64,000 nucleotides of DNA from Paenibacillus sp. FSL K6-0276 (GTDB taxonomy: Bacteria; Bacillota; Bacilli; Paenibacillales; Paenibacillaceae), in assembly GCF_037977235.1 (NCBI RefSeq), contig NZ_CP150276.1, positions 4,774,001 to 4,838,000 on the forward strand. The letters are read 5' to 3'. The notes under the pieces were generated by a model that had not been told where the DNA came from, made no database searches, and saw only the letters and a list, made by a program, of their open reading frames with translations. A program made the position numbers and the translations under genes. Positions 16,585 to 27,794 of the stretch are shown here, piece after piece (the first letter of the stretch is position 1; every line of letters starts with the position of its first letter).

Positions 16585-17601
16585 TTATTTATAAGATTTC
16601 ACAGACTGCCCTTGTTGCAAGGTCGGCGGGAAACGATAGGTGATAGGAACGGAAGCGCCCTTATCCTCGATACTAGAGAGTATAATCTTAGCAGCTTGCA
16701 TGCCCATTTCGTAAGCAGGCTGACGAATCGTTGTAATGACCGGATTATAAATTTGCGCGAACTCCGCATCATCTATACCGATGACAGACAATTGTTCCGG
16801 AATAGCGATGGCATTTCGATTCGCATATTTCAAAATCTCTGCTAACGTGATATCATTCGTAGCCAATAGCGCTGTCGGAGGTTCCGGCAACGCTAAAAGG
16901 CGCTTCAGACCTGTAGCTAATTCTTCTTTTGGCACACTACAAATATACTCTTCATGCAGCGTTAGGCCCGCTTCTTCCATCGCCTTTTTATAACCACTGA
17001 TCCGCTCTTTACGAGGGGTAATGGCATGCTCACCTAACGGTAGGGACACTAGGGCAATTCGCTCATGCCCTTGCTGCGTTAGCTGTCCCACACCTATCTT
17101 GGCCGCCATTTCATTGTCGAGCAATAAACTCTGCGTGGTGATTCCATCTACCAGACGATCCATAAACACTAGCGGAAAATCGCTCTCAATCAGTCGGCTG
17201 TAGGCAGATGGATTGTTCCCCGTCGGAAAAATAATCAAACCGTCCACCTGGCGGGCGACTAAGGTTTCGACGTACTTGCTTTCTTTTTCCACATTCTCAT
17301 CGGCATTGCATATGATTACTTGGATTCCGTGTTGCTGCAGCTCGTTCTCGATCGCCCGAATACACTGGATAGACAGCGAATAATCGATATTAGCAACGAT
17401 GATTCCGACCATATGCGTCCGATTCTGTTTCAGACTGCGTGCAAGACCGTTCGGTTGATAATTAAGCTCCTCAATCACAGCCTCGATCCGATTCTTTGTC
17501 GCTTCACTCATATATTTAAAACGTTTGTTCAAAAATTGGGAGACCGTACTCTTCGACACTCCTGCTTTTTGAGCTACATCATCAATCGTTAACTTCTTCA
17601 T
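16585..17601 (-). CDS. LacI-family transcriptional regulator (KdgR-like by context)
   Basis: 338 aa. N-terminal LacI helix-turn-helix LTIDDVAQKAGVSKSTVSQF and hinge NYQPNGLARSLKQNRT; then a periplasmic-binding-like sugar domain with VGIIVANIDYSLS, VDGLIIFPTG, LVFMDR and SVIGIDDAEFAQIYNP. The ATG at 17601 is preferred over GTG at 17604 because GGAG precedes it at 8 bases. It is the only regulator near eda/kdgK and B. subtilis KdgR is of this family, so control of ketodeoxygluconate use is a reasonable inference, not proven. Confidence 0.9.
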   Translation of the reverse strand: MKKLTIDDVAQKAGVSKSTVSQFLNKRFKYMSEATKNRIEAVIEELNYQPNGLARSLKQNRTHMVGIIVANIDYSLSIQCIRAIENELQQHGIQVIICNADENVEKESKYVETLVARQVDGLIIFPTGNNPSAYSRLIESDFPLVFMDRLVDGITTQSLLLDNEMAAKIGVGQLTQQGHERIALVSLPLGEHAITPRKERISGYKKAMEEAGLTLHEEYICSVPKEELATGLKRLLALPEPPTALLATNDITLAEILKYANRNAIAIPEQLSVIGIDDAEFAQIYNPVITTIRQPAYEMGMQAAKIILSSIEDKGASVPITYRFPPTLQQGQSVKSYK

Positions 17602-17876
17602 CACTTCGGCTCCACTCTTCTCAAAAGAAAATACTTTATCAAAAAGTATAGCTTTTATTGGGTGAATTATCTACTGGGGAGCAGTTCGACTATTATAATC
17701 TTTAAGAATCTCCTTTTGTTGCTCTTCCGATAAAATTGCCCACTCTTCGTTCTATTACACAAAGTGCAATGAGAGGCGCTACGCACATCCCCTCCCCTCT
17801 CCTTCAATACTCTGTCACTCCCCTAATTTATTTGCATCCTTCTATCCATCCTATCTTCTTATCTAACTACCTTTTC

Positions 17877-20543
17877 CTATCTCTTACTCCCCAACTTATA
17901 CCGCACTTCAATCCGATCTGCCCGTACCCGCATCTGTATCTCCCCCTGCTGGTCCGTCCGGAATATAGCTGCTTGGTTATCCTGCAATCGCTCCAACACC
18001 TCAGCTTTCGGGTGACCATACAAATTATTAACACCTGCTGAAATTACCACTGCTGCAGGCTGCCAGAATTCTAACCAAGCTTCGCCAGTGGATGTCTTGC
18101 TCCCATGGTGAGCCACCTTCAGCACATCAATAGCAGGTCCAGCGCTGATGCCCTTCTGCCGGGCTAGCTGTACAATCTCCTCCTCGGCTTCCAGATCCAT
18201 ATCTCCCGTAAATAGAAAGTTCCTGCCATTCATTTCTAAGCGAAAAGCTACCGAGTCGTGGTTCTGCTCTTCCAGTAGAGGGATACCAACCAACGGTGGA
18301 GTACCCGCCGCTTTTCCATCCCTTCCCTCCGGCCACAAAAAGGACAGCTCCGTCTTGTCATCCGGGGAAAGGGTCATTCCTTGATGCACAGCATGCAGCT
18401 GAACATCCCTCTCTAGTGCAGTCCTCATCATCTCTATATAAAACTGGCGATCAACTAGCGTCCCATTAAAAAGCAATGCCGAGACCGGAATCTCCTCCAA
18501 TACGGCTCGGAGTCCTCCGGCATGATCCTGATCTCCATGTGTCAAAATAATCGCATCTAAACGGTGGATACCACGTTTTTTCAGCAATGGCACCAGCACT
18601 TTAGCTCCTACCTCGAACGGACTTCGGCGAACGCGCCACTCTTCTTTTTGACCAAAGTTTAAGGTTCCACCTCCATCCACTAAAATATGTGCTCCGCTCG
18701 GTGTAGTTATGAGAATACTGTCGCCTTGTCCGATATCCAGATAACTAATCGTACCTCTTCCTGCCTGACCATCCGACTGATAACCCTTATACAGCAATAT
18801 CCCCAATCCAACGGCTGATAGTAGAACAATCACTCCGCTCCAGCGTCCAACCATGGAAGCACCAAAAGCAAACTGTGCGCTCACCGATCTCCCATGCACA
18901 CCATAATTATTCACTGGTAAACCCACCTCCGCTAATGGCCTCGTCTCGTCCTCCATATATTGCGGTGCAGAACGAGCATCCTTTCTCAGCTTGGCAACGT
19001 ATAGCAGCCCATACAACAAGACATAGTACACCCCAATCCACTGCAATGAGGGCGAGCCCCAAATCAGCACTCCACCAGTAAATTCATTGATCCACTCCAC
19101 TGCGTAGAAAGTAAAGTTGTTCAGTAGCTCCGTAACCTGTGCCATTACTTCTGCGACATCTTCCCACAGTCGTCCAAGCAATAGCGCAATCGTCCCTAGC
19201 GGCAATACTACAAAAGTAATAAAAGGCACAAAGACCAAATTGGCGACAAAGGACAGTAGCGAAAACTGATTAAAATAATAAATCGTGAGCGGAAACGAAA
19301 CCAGCTGCGCTACTAGAGTCACAGAGACGGCACCTTTAAGCCAGCGTGGCAGTGCGCTCAGAAGAGGATTCATAAGCGGAACATATACCATTAAGCCTAA
19401 GGTCACCAGAAAAGACAGCTGGAAGCTGACACTGAGCAGCATATAAGGATTCCAGATCAACATAACCAGTGCCGATGCCGCTAAAATATTCAGTCCATCC
19501 TTCAGTATTCCAATTCGCGCAGCGAGCAAGGCAATCATACTCATCAGCCCCGCACGCACAATGGACGGACCCGCACCTGACAAGAGGACGTATACTGGAA
19601 CAAGTATGAAGGTGAGCGTTAGCGCGGTCTCTTTTGTCAGGCGTAAGCGCCTGAACAGAAATAAAAGAACACCTACATACACAGCTACATGCATACCTGA
19701 AATAGCGAGAATATGCGTCAAACCGAGCTGAGAAAACTGCTTAAAGGTATCCGGATCGAGATCATCCTGCATCCCAATGATTAAGCCCTTCATATACCCA
19801 GAGTGACGTTCTTGAAAAAGTTGATCCAGTTCTGCCCCAAGGACCATCCGCGCGCTGTCATTTAAGCGAAAAATCGTTAACGGACTCCATGAATCTGGAA
19901 CGGTTGCCCTCACATTTTCCGCTCCCTGTCCCTTTAGAAGCCAGTGAATCTTCTTCGTATGTAAATAAGCACGATAATCGAACCCTCCAATATTACGCGC
20001 TACTGCCGGCTCTTCCAGCACACCGCTAAGCAGGACCTCATCCCCTCTTCGCCACTTCCCTGCGACAGCAATTTCTTGCTCGGCCAGAAGTTTGATTTGC
20101 ACTGCGATTAACTCCCCCTGGACCCTTTTATCTTGTTCATCCATAGGATCAGATGCTTTCTCATCACCCACTGCAAGCAAGTTCATATGTGAGAGCTTCA
20201 TTATAAAATCAACCCGATCCCCATCCCGTTCCACGACAGAAACGATCGTACCTCTTACTTCCACGGAACTCTCATTCAGTTCTGCAATCGTGACACCCAG
20301 TGCTTCAGTAATTCCACTAATGTTGCGAGCCTCGTTCCATTCCCAATATCCGATCGATAAAGTGATGGAAAAAGATAACATGGCTATGTATTTCCAGCTC
20401 ATTGTTCCCCACACCATCAGACTCACCAGTAAAAATATTAACCCAACCCACGCCAATAGCAGTCCGCTCCCTGAGCATAAGCAAGCCACTGCACTTCCAG
20501 CCACCCAGCATACCGTAAAGCTTAACAAGGGTCTTTCCTTCAC
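17877..20543 (-). CDS. comEC: Competence DNA channel protein ComEC/Rec2
   Basis: Membrane channel for single-stranded DNA entry during transformation. 888 aa: short N-terminal membrane segments and an OB-like region, the Competence domain (about 230-520) with GLTHILAISGMHVAVY and SGAGPSIVRAGLMS, then a C-terminal metallo-beta-lactamase-like domain (about 590-880) with YLDIGQGDSILI, ILTHGDQDHAGGL and KVAHHGSKTST. The family catalytic motif HxHxDH appears as HGDQDH. Start GTG at 20543 behind AAAGGGGG. It is cut off from comEB by a terminator and a repeat copy, so it is probably transcribed alone. Confidence 0.95.
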   Translation of the reverse strand: MKERPLLSFTVCWVAGSAVACLCSGSGLLLAWVGLIFLLVSLMVWGTMSWKYIAMLSFSITLSIGYWEWNEARNISGITEALGVTIAELNESSVEVRGTIVSVVERDGDRVDFIMKLSHMNLLAVGDEKASDPMDEQDKRVQGELIAVQIKLLAEQEIAVAGKWRRGDEVLLSGVLEEPAVARNIGGFDYRAYLHTKKIHWLLKGQGAENVRATVPDSWSPLTIFRLNDSARMVLGAELDQLFQERHSGYMKGLIIGMQDDLDPDTFKQFSQLGLTHILAISGMHVAVYVGVLLFLFRRLRLTKETALTLTFILVPVYVLLSGAGPSIVRAGLMSMIALLAARIGILKDGLNILAASALVMLIWNPYMLLSVSFQLSFLVTLGLMVYVPLMNPLLSALPRWLKGAVSVTLVAQLVSFPLTIYYFNQFSLLSFVANLVFVPFITFVVLPLGTIALLLGRLWEDVAEVMAQVTELLNNFTFYAVEWINEFTGGVLIWGSPSLQWIGVYYVLLYGLLYVAKLRKDARSAPQYMEDETRPLAEVGLPVNNYGVHGRSVSAQFAFGASMVGRWSGVIVLLSAVGLGILLYKGYQSDGQAGRGTISYLDIGQGDSILITTPSGAHILVDGGGTLNFGQKEEWRVRRSPFEVGAKVLVPLLKKRGIHRLDAIILTHGDQDHAGGLRAVLEEIPVSALLFNGTLVDRQFYIEMMRTALERDVQLHAVHQGMTLSPDDKTELSFLWPEGRDGKAAGTPPLVGIPLLEEQNHDSVAFRLEMNGRNFLFTGDMDLEAEEEIVQLARQKGISAGPAIDVLKVAHHGSKTSTGEAWLEFWQPAAVVISAGVNNLYGHPKAEVLERLQDNQAAIFRTDQQGEIQMRVRADRIEVRYKLGSKR

Positions 20544-20605
20544 GCCCCCATCCCCCTTTCACAATACTGGATAAAAAAATCTTTCATGAGCCTCGGCTCA
20601 TATCC

Positions 20606-20967
20606 CACAATGCGAATGTTATTCCCTTTTATTCATCCATACTTTTCGCTGCGTACCTTTCGCCGGACTAGAGAAAGCCTGCCAATGTGCAGCTTTTTGA
20701 ACAGATATCCTCTTCATGAAGTCCAAAAACTGCAAATATACAGGTATATCCTCACTTATGGTTCGCTGACTTCTTCTGGAGCAAAAATAACTGCAGATTT
20801 GCAGGAATTCTTGTTTTTCCCCTCCTCGTATCAGTAAAAGATGTACTATTGCAGGTTTATTCACCGGTTATCATTACTGCTTAGTCAACCATCAAACCAA
20901 CAGCATCTTTGAGCTACACCGTGCTACTTATTCTTGCGTCCTTCTTTGATCGATCCTTTCATTTACG
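20606..20967 (-). repeat. ~330-360 bp intergenic repeat, copy 2
   Basis: Second copy of the element at 16195-16519. As there, the CATTTACG end directly meets the T-tract of the terminator of the upstream minus-strand gene, here comEB. An 81-codon open frame on the minus strand (20864-20619) is not kept open in copy 1 and is not called as a gene. Confidence 0.85.
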
Positions 20968-21014
20968 AAAAAAAAGAACCTCTGCATACGCCATAAAAGC
21001 GCACGAGAGGTTCT
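20968..21014 (-). terminator. Intrinsic terminator of comEB
   Basis: Minus-strand stem AAGAACCTCT / AGAGGTTCTT with a T8 run, 40 bp after the comEB stop. It separates comEA-comEB from comEC. Confidence 0.88.
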
Positions 21015-21054
21015 TCCTCAAGTTATCTTATTAAATTGGTGTTGTACAGTACAG

Positions 21055-21573
21055 CTATTCCGACACTTTGATCATCGTTTCACTTGGCGGCTCATAATTT
21101 TCCAATTGGCGAAATATGATGCCCTTGGCAGCCATCATCGCTTCAACCTTTTCCATATCCTTACGGTAAGGTCGGTAATACACGATTTCCACTATTCCAC
21201 TGTTCGCCAGCATATTAGCGCATGTCCAGCAAGGTTCATCCGTCACGTAGACAGTACTTCCTTCCCGGTCGCTCCGGTCTGTAAATAGCAAAAGATTCTG
21301 TTCCGCATGAATCGTGCGAATACAGCGCTGTTTCTTCACCATAGTCTCTAAGCCATCAACGATCTCCATCTCATATTGCTCCGAAAGCATACAACCTGCC
21401 TCCGAGCAATCAGGTACGCCCATTGGCGCCCCGTTGTACGCGGTACCAAGTAGCTTCTTGCCTTGTACCAGTACAGCACCTACATGTCGACGATTGCAGC
21501 GTGAACGAGTTGAGACCATGCAGGCAATGTCCATGAAATAAGTATCCCAGTCTTTGCGATAGGTAGCAGTCAT
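21055..21573 (-). CDS. comEB: ComE operon protein 2 / dCMP deaminase family
   Basis: Zinc-dependent deaminase of the dCMP/CMP family; in B. subtilis it sits in the comE operon but is also linked to polar localisation of the competence machinery. 172 aa with KDWDTYFMDIACMVSTRSRC, the zinc His and catalytic Glu in RTIHAEQNLLL, and zinc cysteines in DEPCWTCANMLANSG. ATG at 21573 with GGAG at 7 bases; a TTG at 21579 is less likely. Ends at a terminator, unlike the usual run-on into comEC. Confidence 0.94.
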   Translation of the reverse strand: MTATYRKDWDTYFMDIACMVSTRSRCNRRHVGAVLVQGKKLLGTAYNGAPMGVPDCSEAGCMLSEQYEMEIVDGLETMVKKQRCIRTIHAEQNLLLFTDRSDREGSTVYVTDEPCWTCANMLANSGIVEIVYYRPYRKDMEKVEAMMAAKGIIFRQLENYEPPSETMIKVSE

Positions 21574-21688
21574 AATCAATCTCCATATCCTTCTAAATAG
21601 TTGTTAACTATTGTAGCACATCCCCGCAAGTTTTCACTAGGACAACGGTTGTAGTACATCCAACAGCACTTTCGATACCTTTTTATCG

Positions 21689-22351
21689 TCAGAATATTAC
21701 TAACGGCTTTAACTTCTCCAGCATTTTAGGTCCTATTCCCTTTACCTTCCCCAAATCAGACAGGCTGCGAAAAGCCCCCTCGCGATTTCGGTAATCGATC
21801 ATAGCTTGAGCTTTCTTCTCTCCGATGCCTGGGAGATCCATCAGTTCCTTAGCACCCGCTGTGTTCACATTGATTTTACCTTCCTGTGAAGCAACTGATG
21901 CGGATACTTCCAGCGCCCCTGCAGCCTCAACTGATTTATCCCCAGCAGGCGTTTGGCCTCCTGCCTTCGTTCGCTCTCCCCCAGCATTCTGTCCAGCGAC
22001 TGCCGTACCCTTTTCATCTACTGGAGTTTGGACAACTTGTTCTGTTTGTGCAGCATCCTTAACCTTCTGAGCGTCTTCAGCCTTCCCAGAAGCATCAGTC
22101 TTCCCAGCAGCTACAGTCCGAACTGCATCTTTCCCAGCACTTTGCTTATCATCCTTCGTCTGTTGACTTCCCTCACTGCCCTCTGCTGCTGAGGTTTCAC
22201 CAGGCTCAGCGACTCCAATCGCTTGTTCCATGCTTGCATTCAAGGTTTCCCATCCGGCAATGCCGGAATCCCCCTTACTCCCTGACGACCATAGCAGTCC
22301 ACCACCCAGTAAAGCTACAGCTACTCCGAGCACTATACTCCCTTTATTCAA
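21689..22351 (-). CDS. comEA: DNA receptor ComEA
   Basis: Membrane-anchored double-stranded DNA receptor of transformation. 220 aa: an N-terminal membrane segment (GSIVLGVAVALLGGGLLW), a long Ala/Gly/Lys/Thr/Gln-rich flexible region (about 45-150), and a C-terminal helix-hairpin-helix domain with INVNTAGAKELMDLPGIGEK and LGKVKGIGPKMLEKLKPL. The B. subtilis oligomerization (SLBB-like) region before the HhH is replaced here by the low-complexity stretch. TTG start at 22351 with GAGGAG. Divergent from comER. Confidence 0.92.
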   Translation of the reverse strand: MNKGSIVLGVAVALLGGGLLWSSGSKGDSGIAGWETLNASMEQAIGVAEPGETSAAEGSEGSQQTKDDKQSAGKDAVRTVAAGKTDASGKAEDAQKVKDAAQTEQVVQTPVDEKGTAVAGQNAGGERTKAGGQTPAGDKSVEAAGALEVSASVASQEGKINVNTAGAKELMDLPGIGEKKAQAMIDYRNREGAFRSLSDLGKVKGIGPKMLEKLKPLVIF

Positions 22352-22537
22352 AATGCGCTCCTCCTCAGAAAAATTCGTCCTATTCTTTTTTGTGAATCTT
22401 CATACATTCCTTTATTTGGAATCCCCTTTAATAATTCATACAAAACCTGTCATTTGTCCAAGGCTATCTTGCATACATATAACGAAGAGAATTCATGTCA
22501 GTTAGTAAAAAGCAACGCTAGAAAGGAGGAACCACAG

Positions 22538-23389
22538 GTGAAAGTAGGATTTATCGGAACAGGCAGCATGGGCAGCCTGCTGATCGACGCCTTTCTTTCT
22601 TCCGGAGCGCTAGAACCGTGTGATGTACTTGCCAGCAACCGCAGCCTGAACAAGCTGCTGGAGCTTGAAAAGCGTCACCCCGGCATTTCCATTTGCGGAA
22701 GCAATAGGGATACAGCGTTAGGAAGTGATATCGTTTTTTTATGCGTAAAGCCACTTGAATTTAAAACCTTAACAGATGAGATCAGCTCATGTCTCCGGAG
22801 TGAGCAAATCGTCGTATCTATTACAAGTCCAGTTCAATTGCATCATCTGGAATCCGCTTTGCCGTCCAAGATTGCCAAGATCATCCCAAGCATCACGCAC
22901 TGCGTCAAAAGTGGGACTTCACTGTGCATATTTGGCAGCAGGCTTAATAAAGAAGACAGGCTTGTACTGCTACAGCTGTTGTCTTTCATAGGTGTTCCCT
23001 TGGAAATCCAAGAAGCACATACCCGAATCGCTTCTGATTTCTCCAGCTGTGGACCTGCGTTCTTAAGCTATTTCATTGAGCGCTGGATTGAAGCAGCAGT
23101 AGAGGCCACCGGAATTGAAGAGACATTAATCAGCCGACTCGCTGGTGAAATGCTGCTTGGAACAGGCAAATTGCTGACAGAAGGGGAGTTTACCCCCCAA
23201 GAACTTCAAGATCGGGTCGCTGTTCGCGGGGGCATTACCGCAGAAGCGCTAAACCACTTGCGTACCAGTCTAGAAGGTGTATTTGAACGCCTCATCACGA
23301 CTACGCATGATAAATATGATGAGGATGTCATTAAGCTTGATGAACTATTCGGACATGACACTATTAATCAGGGTCCTAAAGAGCGTTAG
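22538..23389 (+). CDS. comER: ComER, pyrroline-5-carboxylate reductase-like protein
   Basis: ProC-family NAD(P)-binding protein that is divergent from comEA, as in B. subtilis, where the homolog affects sporulation and biofilm regulation. 283 aa: Rossmann start VKVGFIGTGSMGSLLIDAFL, IVFLCVKPLEF, IIPSITHCVKSGTSL, and the ProC C-terminal dimer helices with ELQDRVAVRGGITAEALNHL. GTG start at 22538 behind AAAGGAGG; the longer open frame from 22454 has no site. Confidence 0.92.
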   Translation: MKVGFIGTGSMGSLLIDAFLSSGALEPCDVLASNRSLNKLLELEKRHPGISICGSNRDTALGSDIVFLCVKPLEFKTLTDEISSCLRSEQIVVSITSPVQLHHLESALPSKIAKIIPSITHCVKSGTSLCIFGSRLNKEDRLVLLQLLSFIGVPLEIQEAHTRIASDFSSCGPAFLSYFIERWIEAAVEATGIEETLISRLAGEMLLGTGKLLTEGEFTPQELQDRVAVRGGITAEALNHLRTSLEGVFERLITTTHDKYDEDVIKLDELFGHDTINQGPKER

Positions 23390-23398
23390 AACAACAAA

Positions 23399-23431
23399 GC
23401 CCGCAGCACGGATTACTCCGTTGCTGCGGGC
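23399..23431. terminator. Shared hairpin between comER and leuS
   Basis: GCCCGCAGCACGG / CCGTTGCTGCGGGC, a strong stem with a short loop in the 59-bp gap between two convergent genes. The T-run is weak on both sides, so it may act as a bidirectional terminator or 3' stabiliser. Confidence 0.75.
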
Positions 23432-23448
23432 AGAATTGCGTTCTTCGC

Positions 23449-25899
<2,451 letters not shown>

Positions 25900-25940
25900 T
25901 GTCTGCTCCTCCTTGGAGTGTTACTACTTAGATTTCTTAA

Positions 25941-26041
25941 CCAAGCATAAACGCCTTCGACATCCTTATAAGGACGGTAAGCGTTTATGCGAGAAATATA
26001 AGACATGAAGTATTGCGTGAAACATATACTCTCTTATATTT
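25941..26041 (+). repeat. ~100 bp double-palindrome repeat, copy 3
   Basis: Full-length copy between the T-box terminator and the leuS ribosome binding site, so it lies inside the leuS transcript. Its TTATATT end is 3 bases from the T7 run of the T-box terminator. Confidence 0.85.
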
Positions 26042-26345
26042 ACAAAAAAACCTCCCATCCCTAGCGTATTATCGCTAGGGACGAGAGGTTATAATTCCCG
26101 TGGTACCACCCTAGTTAGCGGCTGAATATACTTTATTCTGCCACTCACTTTGCACCCTTTAGCGGGGGTGAGGCGACGGCGGTTTACTCGAGGACATCCA
26201 TTATGACTATTGGATATCCTGAAACTTGCGCCGTTACTCCGAGGTGAGTTCACTCCGTTCCGTTAACCGGCTCGCACCTTAGTGCCGGCTCTCTGCAATA
26301 ACGGTATAGAATTAATACTCCTCATCATCGATCAACTATATATAC
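26042..26345 (-). promoter_or_regulatory. T-box riboswitch, leucine
   Basis: tRNA-sensing leader of leuS. On the minus strand: Stem I with the AGAGAG bulge, the specifier loop GTGAA-CTC-ACCTCGGAG (CTC = Leu at 26248-26246), the T-box AGGGTGGTACCACGGG (26112-26097), and the terminator AACCTCTCGTCCCTAGCG...GGGAGGTT followed by T7 (26090-26044). Uncharged tRNA-Leu would pair with CUC and with the T-box bulge to prevent termination. Confidence 0.95.
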
Positions 26346-26373
26346 TGATTGTTCATCAGTAATATTCCCCAAC

Positions 26374-26403
26374 ATTATATACAAAACTGTTGACTATAGT
26401 CAA
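26374..26403 (-). promoter_or_regulatory. Promoter of the leuS T-box transcript
   Basis: Minus strand TTGACT (26403-26398), 18 bases, TATAAT (26379-26374), about 30 bp before the start of Stem I and just past the stop of the next upstream gene. Confidence 0.75.
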
Positions 26404-26416
26404 TGTTTTACCCTTT

Positions 26417-27484
26417 TTACACGGGCTTTCGTTTGATTAAATACGTCATAAAGTGTTGAATAACGACTTTTGCAGCTGCGAAGAACGGTACAGCAAGGAT
26501 AAGTCCAATCATTCCCGCCAATTCCCCACCGACAAGAAGTGCAAAGATAATGAGCAGCGGATGCAAATGCAGCTTCTTCCCCACTACCTGAGGAGAAATA
26601 ATATTACTCTCCACGATTTGGCACACAGTGTTCACCACTGCAACCAGTAGAACTAAACGAAACGAGACTGTCGAAGCCATCACAATGGCTGGCGCAGCCC
26701 CCAGAAAGGGACCCATATACGGAACAATATTGAACACCGCCACCACACTGGCGAACAATAAGGCATAAGGCATTCCGATGATAGCATAACCGATATAAGC
26801 AAGCACGCCTATGATAATGCAGACCAGAAACTGTCCACGAATGTAGTTGCCGAGTGCATCATCGATATCTTTTAACAAGGTAACAATAGACTTACGGCGT
26901 GCGCGGGGCAGACAAGAGACCACCGTTCGTTCAAACACGTCAAAATCCTTCAGAATATAGAACACTAGAAACGGCACGATAAAAGCATTGAACAGCACGT
27001 TAATCGTTGTTCCTATATTATCGAGAAAATTAGAAATCCCTTCTGCGAGACGATTCTCCAGTTGAAAAAACCAGTTGTTCATCCCCATCTCGACCCCGGG
27101 CGGTATGAGTCTTGAATTCATATGGCGCATCAGCCCTTGGGCTTGTAGCGTCATCTCTGGCAAGTGTTCATTTAACTCTTCAAGCTGCTCGATAAACATA
27201 GGGATAAGGTTGATAGCGATCACTGCAAGCGCCGTTAGAAACACTGCATATATAAGCAGAACAGCTACACTTCGCGGCATCTTCCGTCCTGCCAACATAC
27301 TAACGACGGGATTCAGCACATAGGAAATAATCATAGCTGCCAGAAATGGAGCGAGGATTGCCTTTAAGAATACAAATATCCCCTGCAGCATCGGACGAAG
27401 CAACCAAACAAAATACAAAATGATCAGGGAGAGCAGCACTCCGATCATCCAGCGGAACCACTTACTTTGGGACCATTGCTCCAT
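26417..27484 (-). CDS. AI-2E family transporter (PerM/YrrI-like)
   Basis: Polytopic membrane protein of the AI-2 exporter/PerM family; the transported substrate varies in this family and is not predictable. 355 aa with paired N-terminal membrane segments (FRWMIGVLLSLIILYFVWLL; FLKAILAPFLAAMIISYVLN), a central cytoplasmic helix region, and a conserved C-terminal membrane block GPFLGAAPAIVMAS ... VGKKLHLHPLLIIFALLVGG. ATG at 27484 with GGAGG. B. subtilis YrrI lies in the same neighbourhood as yrrD, matching the genes that follow. Confidence 0.88.
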   Translation of the reverse strand: MEQWSQSKWFRWMIGVLLSLIILYFVWLLRPMLQGIFVFLKAILAPFLAAMIISYVLNPVVSMLAGRKMPRSVAVLLIYAVFLTALAVIAINLIPMFIEQLEELNEHLPEMTLQAQGLMRHMNSRLIPPGVEMGMNNWFFQLENRLAEGISNFLDNIGTTINVLFNAFIVPFLVFYILKDFDVFERTVVSCLPRARRKSIVTLLKDIDDALGNYIRGQFLVCIIIGVLAYIGYAIIGMPYALLFASVVAVFNIVPYMGPFLGAAPAIVMASTVSFRLVLLVAVVNTVCQIVESNIISPQVVGKKLHLHPLLIIFALLVGGELAGMIGLILAVPFFAAAKVVIQHFMTYLIKRKPV

Positions 27485-27569
27485 GAGTGTACCCTCCTGC
27501 GGCTATAGCCTGGACTAGCTTCGTAAATAAGTATATGTATGACCGCAGCAAAATAACCATCAAGCACAC

Positions 27570-27699
27570 AAAATAACCCCACAAAGTGAGGCCTTTGCTT
27601 CGATGCTGATTCAGGTACTTTGCGGGGAGCCCCCAAAATAACCCCACAAAGTGAGGCCTTTGCTTCGATACTGATTCAGGTACTTTGCGGGGAGCCCCA
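27570..27699. repeat. 65-bp direct tandem repeat, two units
   Basis: Units 27570-27634 and 27635-27699 differ by one or two bases. Each unit is itself an imperfect palindrome: CCCCACAAAGT near one end and ACTTTGCGGGG near the other. The second unit ends at the T-tract of the terminator at 27699. Confidence 0.9.
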
Positions 27700-27753
27700 A
27701 AAAAAGCGCCAATAACCCTGCAGCTGATTTCAGCTGAAAGGAAATTGACGCTT
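27699..27753 (-). terminator. Intrinsic terminator after the zinc-ribbon gene
   Basis: Minus-strand stem AAGCGTCAAT / ATTGGCGCTT with an inner CAGCTG-containing hairpin and a T7 run. The tandem repeat starts immediately beyond. Confidence 0.8.
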
Positions 27754-27794
27754 AAGTACATAGATCAGTCTCGCTTACAAAGCAAGATTCATAG

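Noticed and set aside
20619..20864. 81-codon minus-strand gene
   Set aside because: It lies inside a repeat copy; the sister copy at 16195 has stops and indels in the same frame, and there is no good ribosome binding site.
27445..27761. Short frames over the 65-bp tandem repeat
   Set aside because: They translate the repeat in different frames and have no ribosome binding site.
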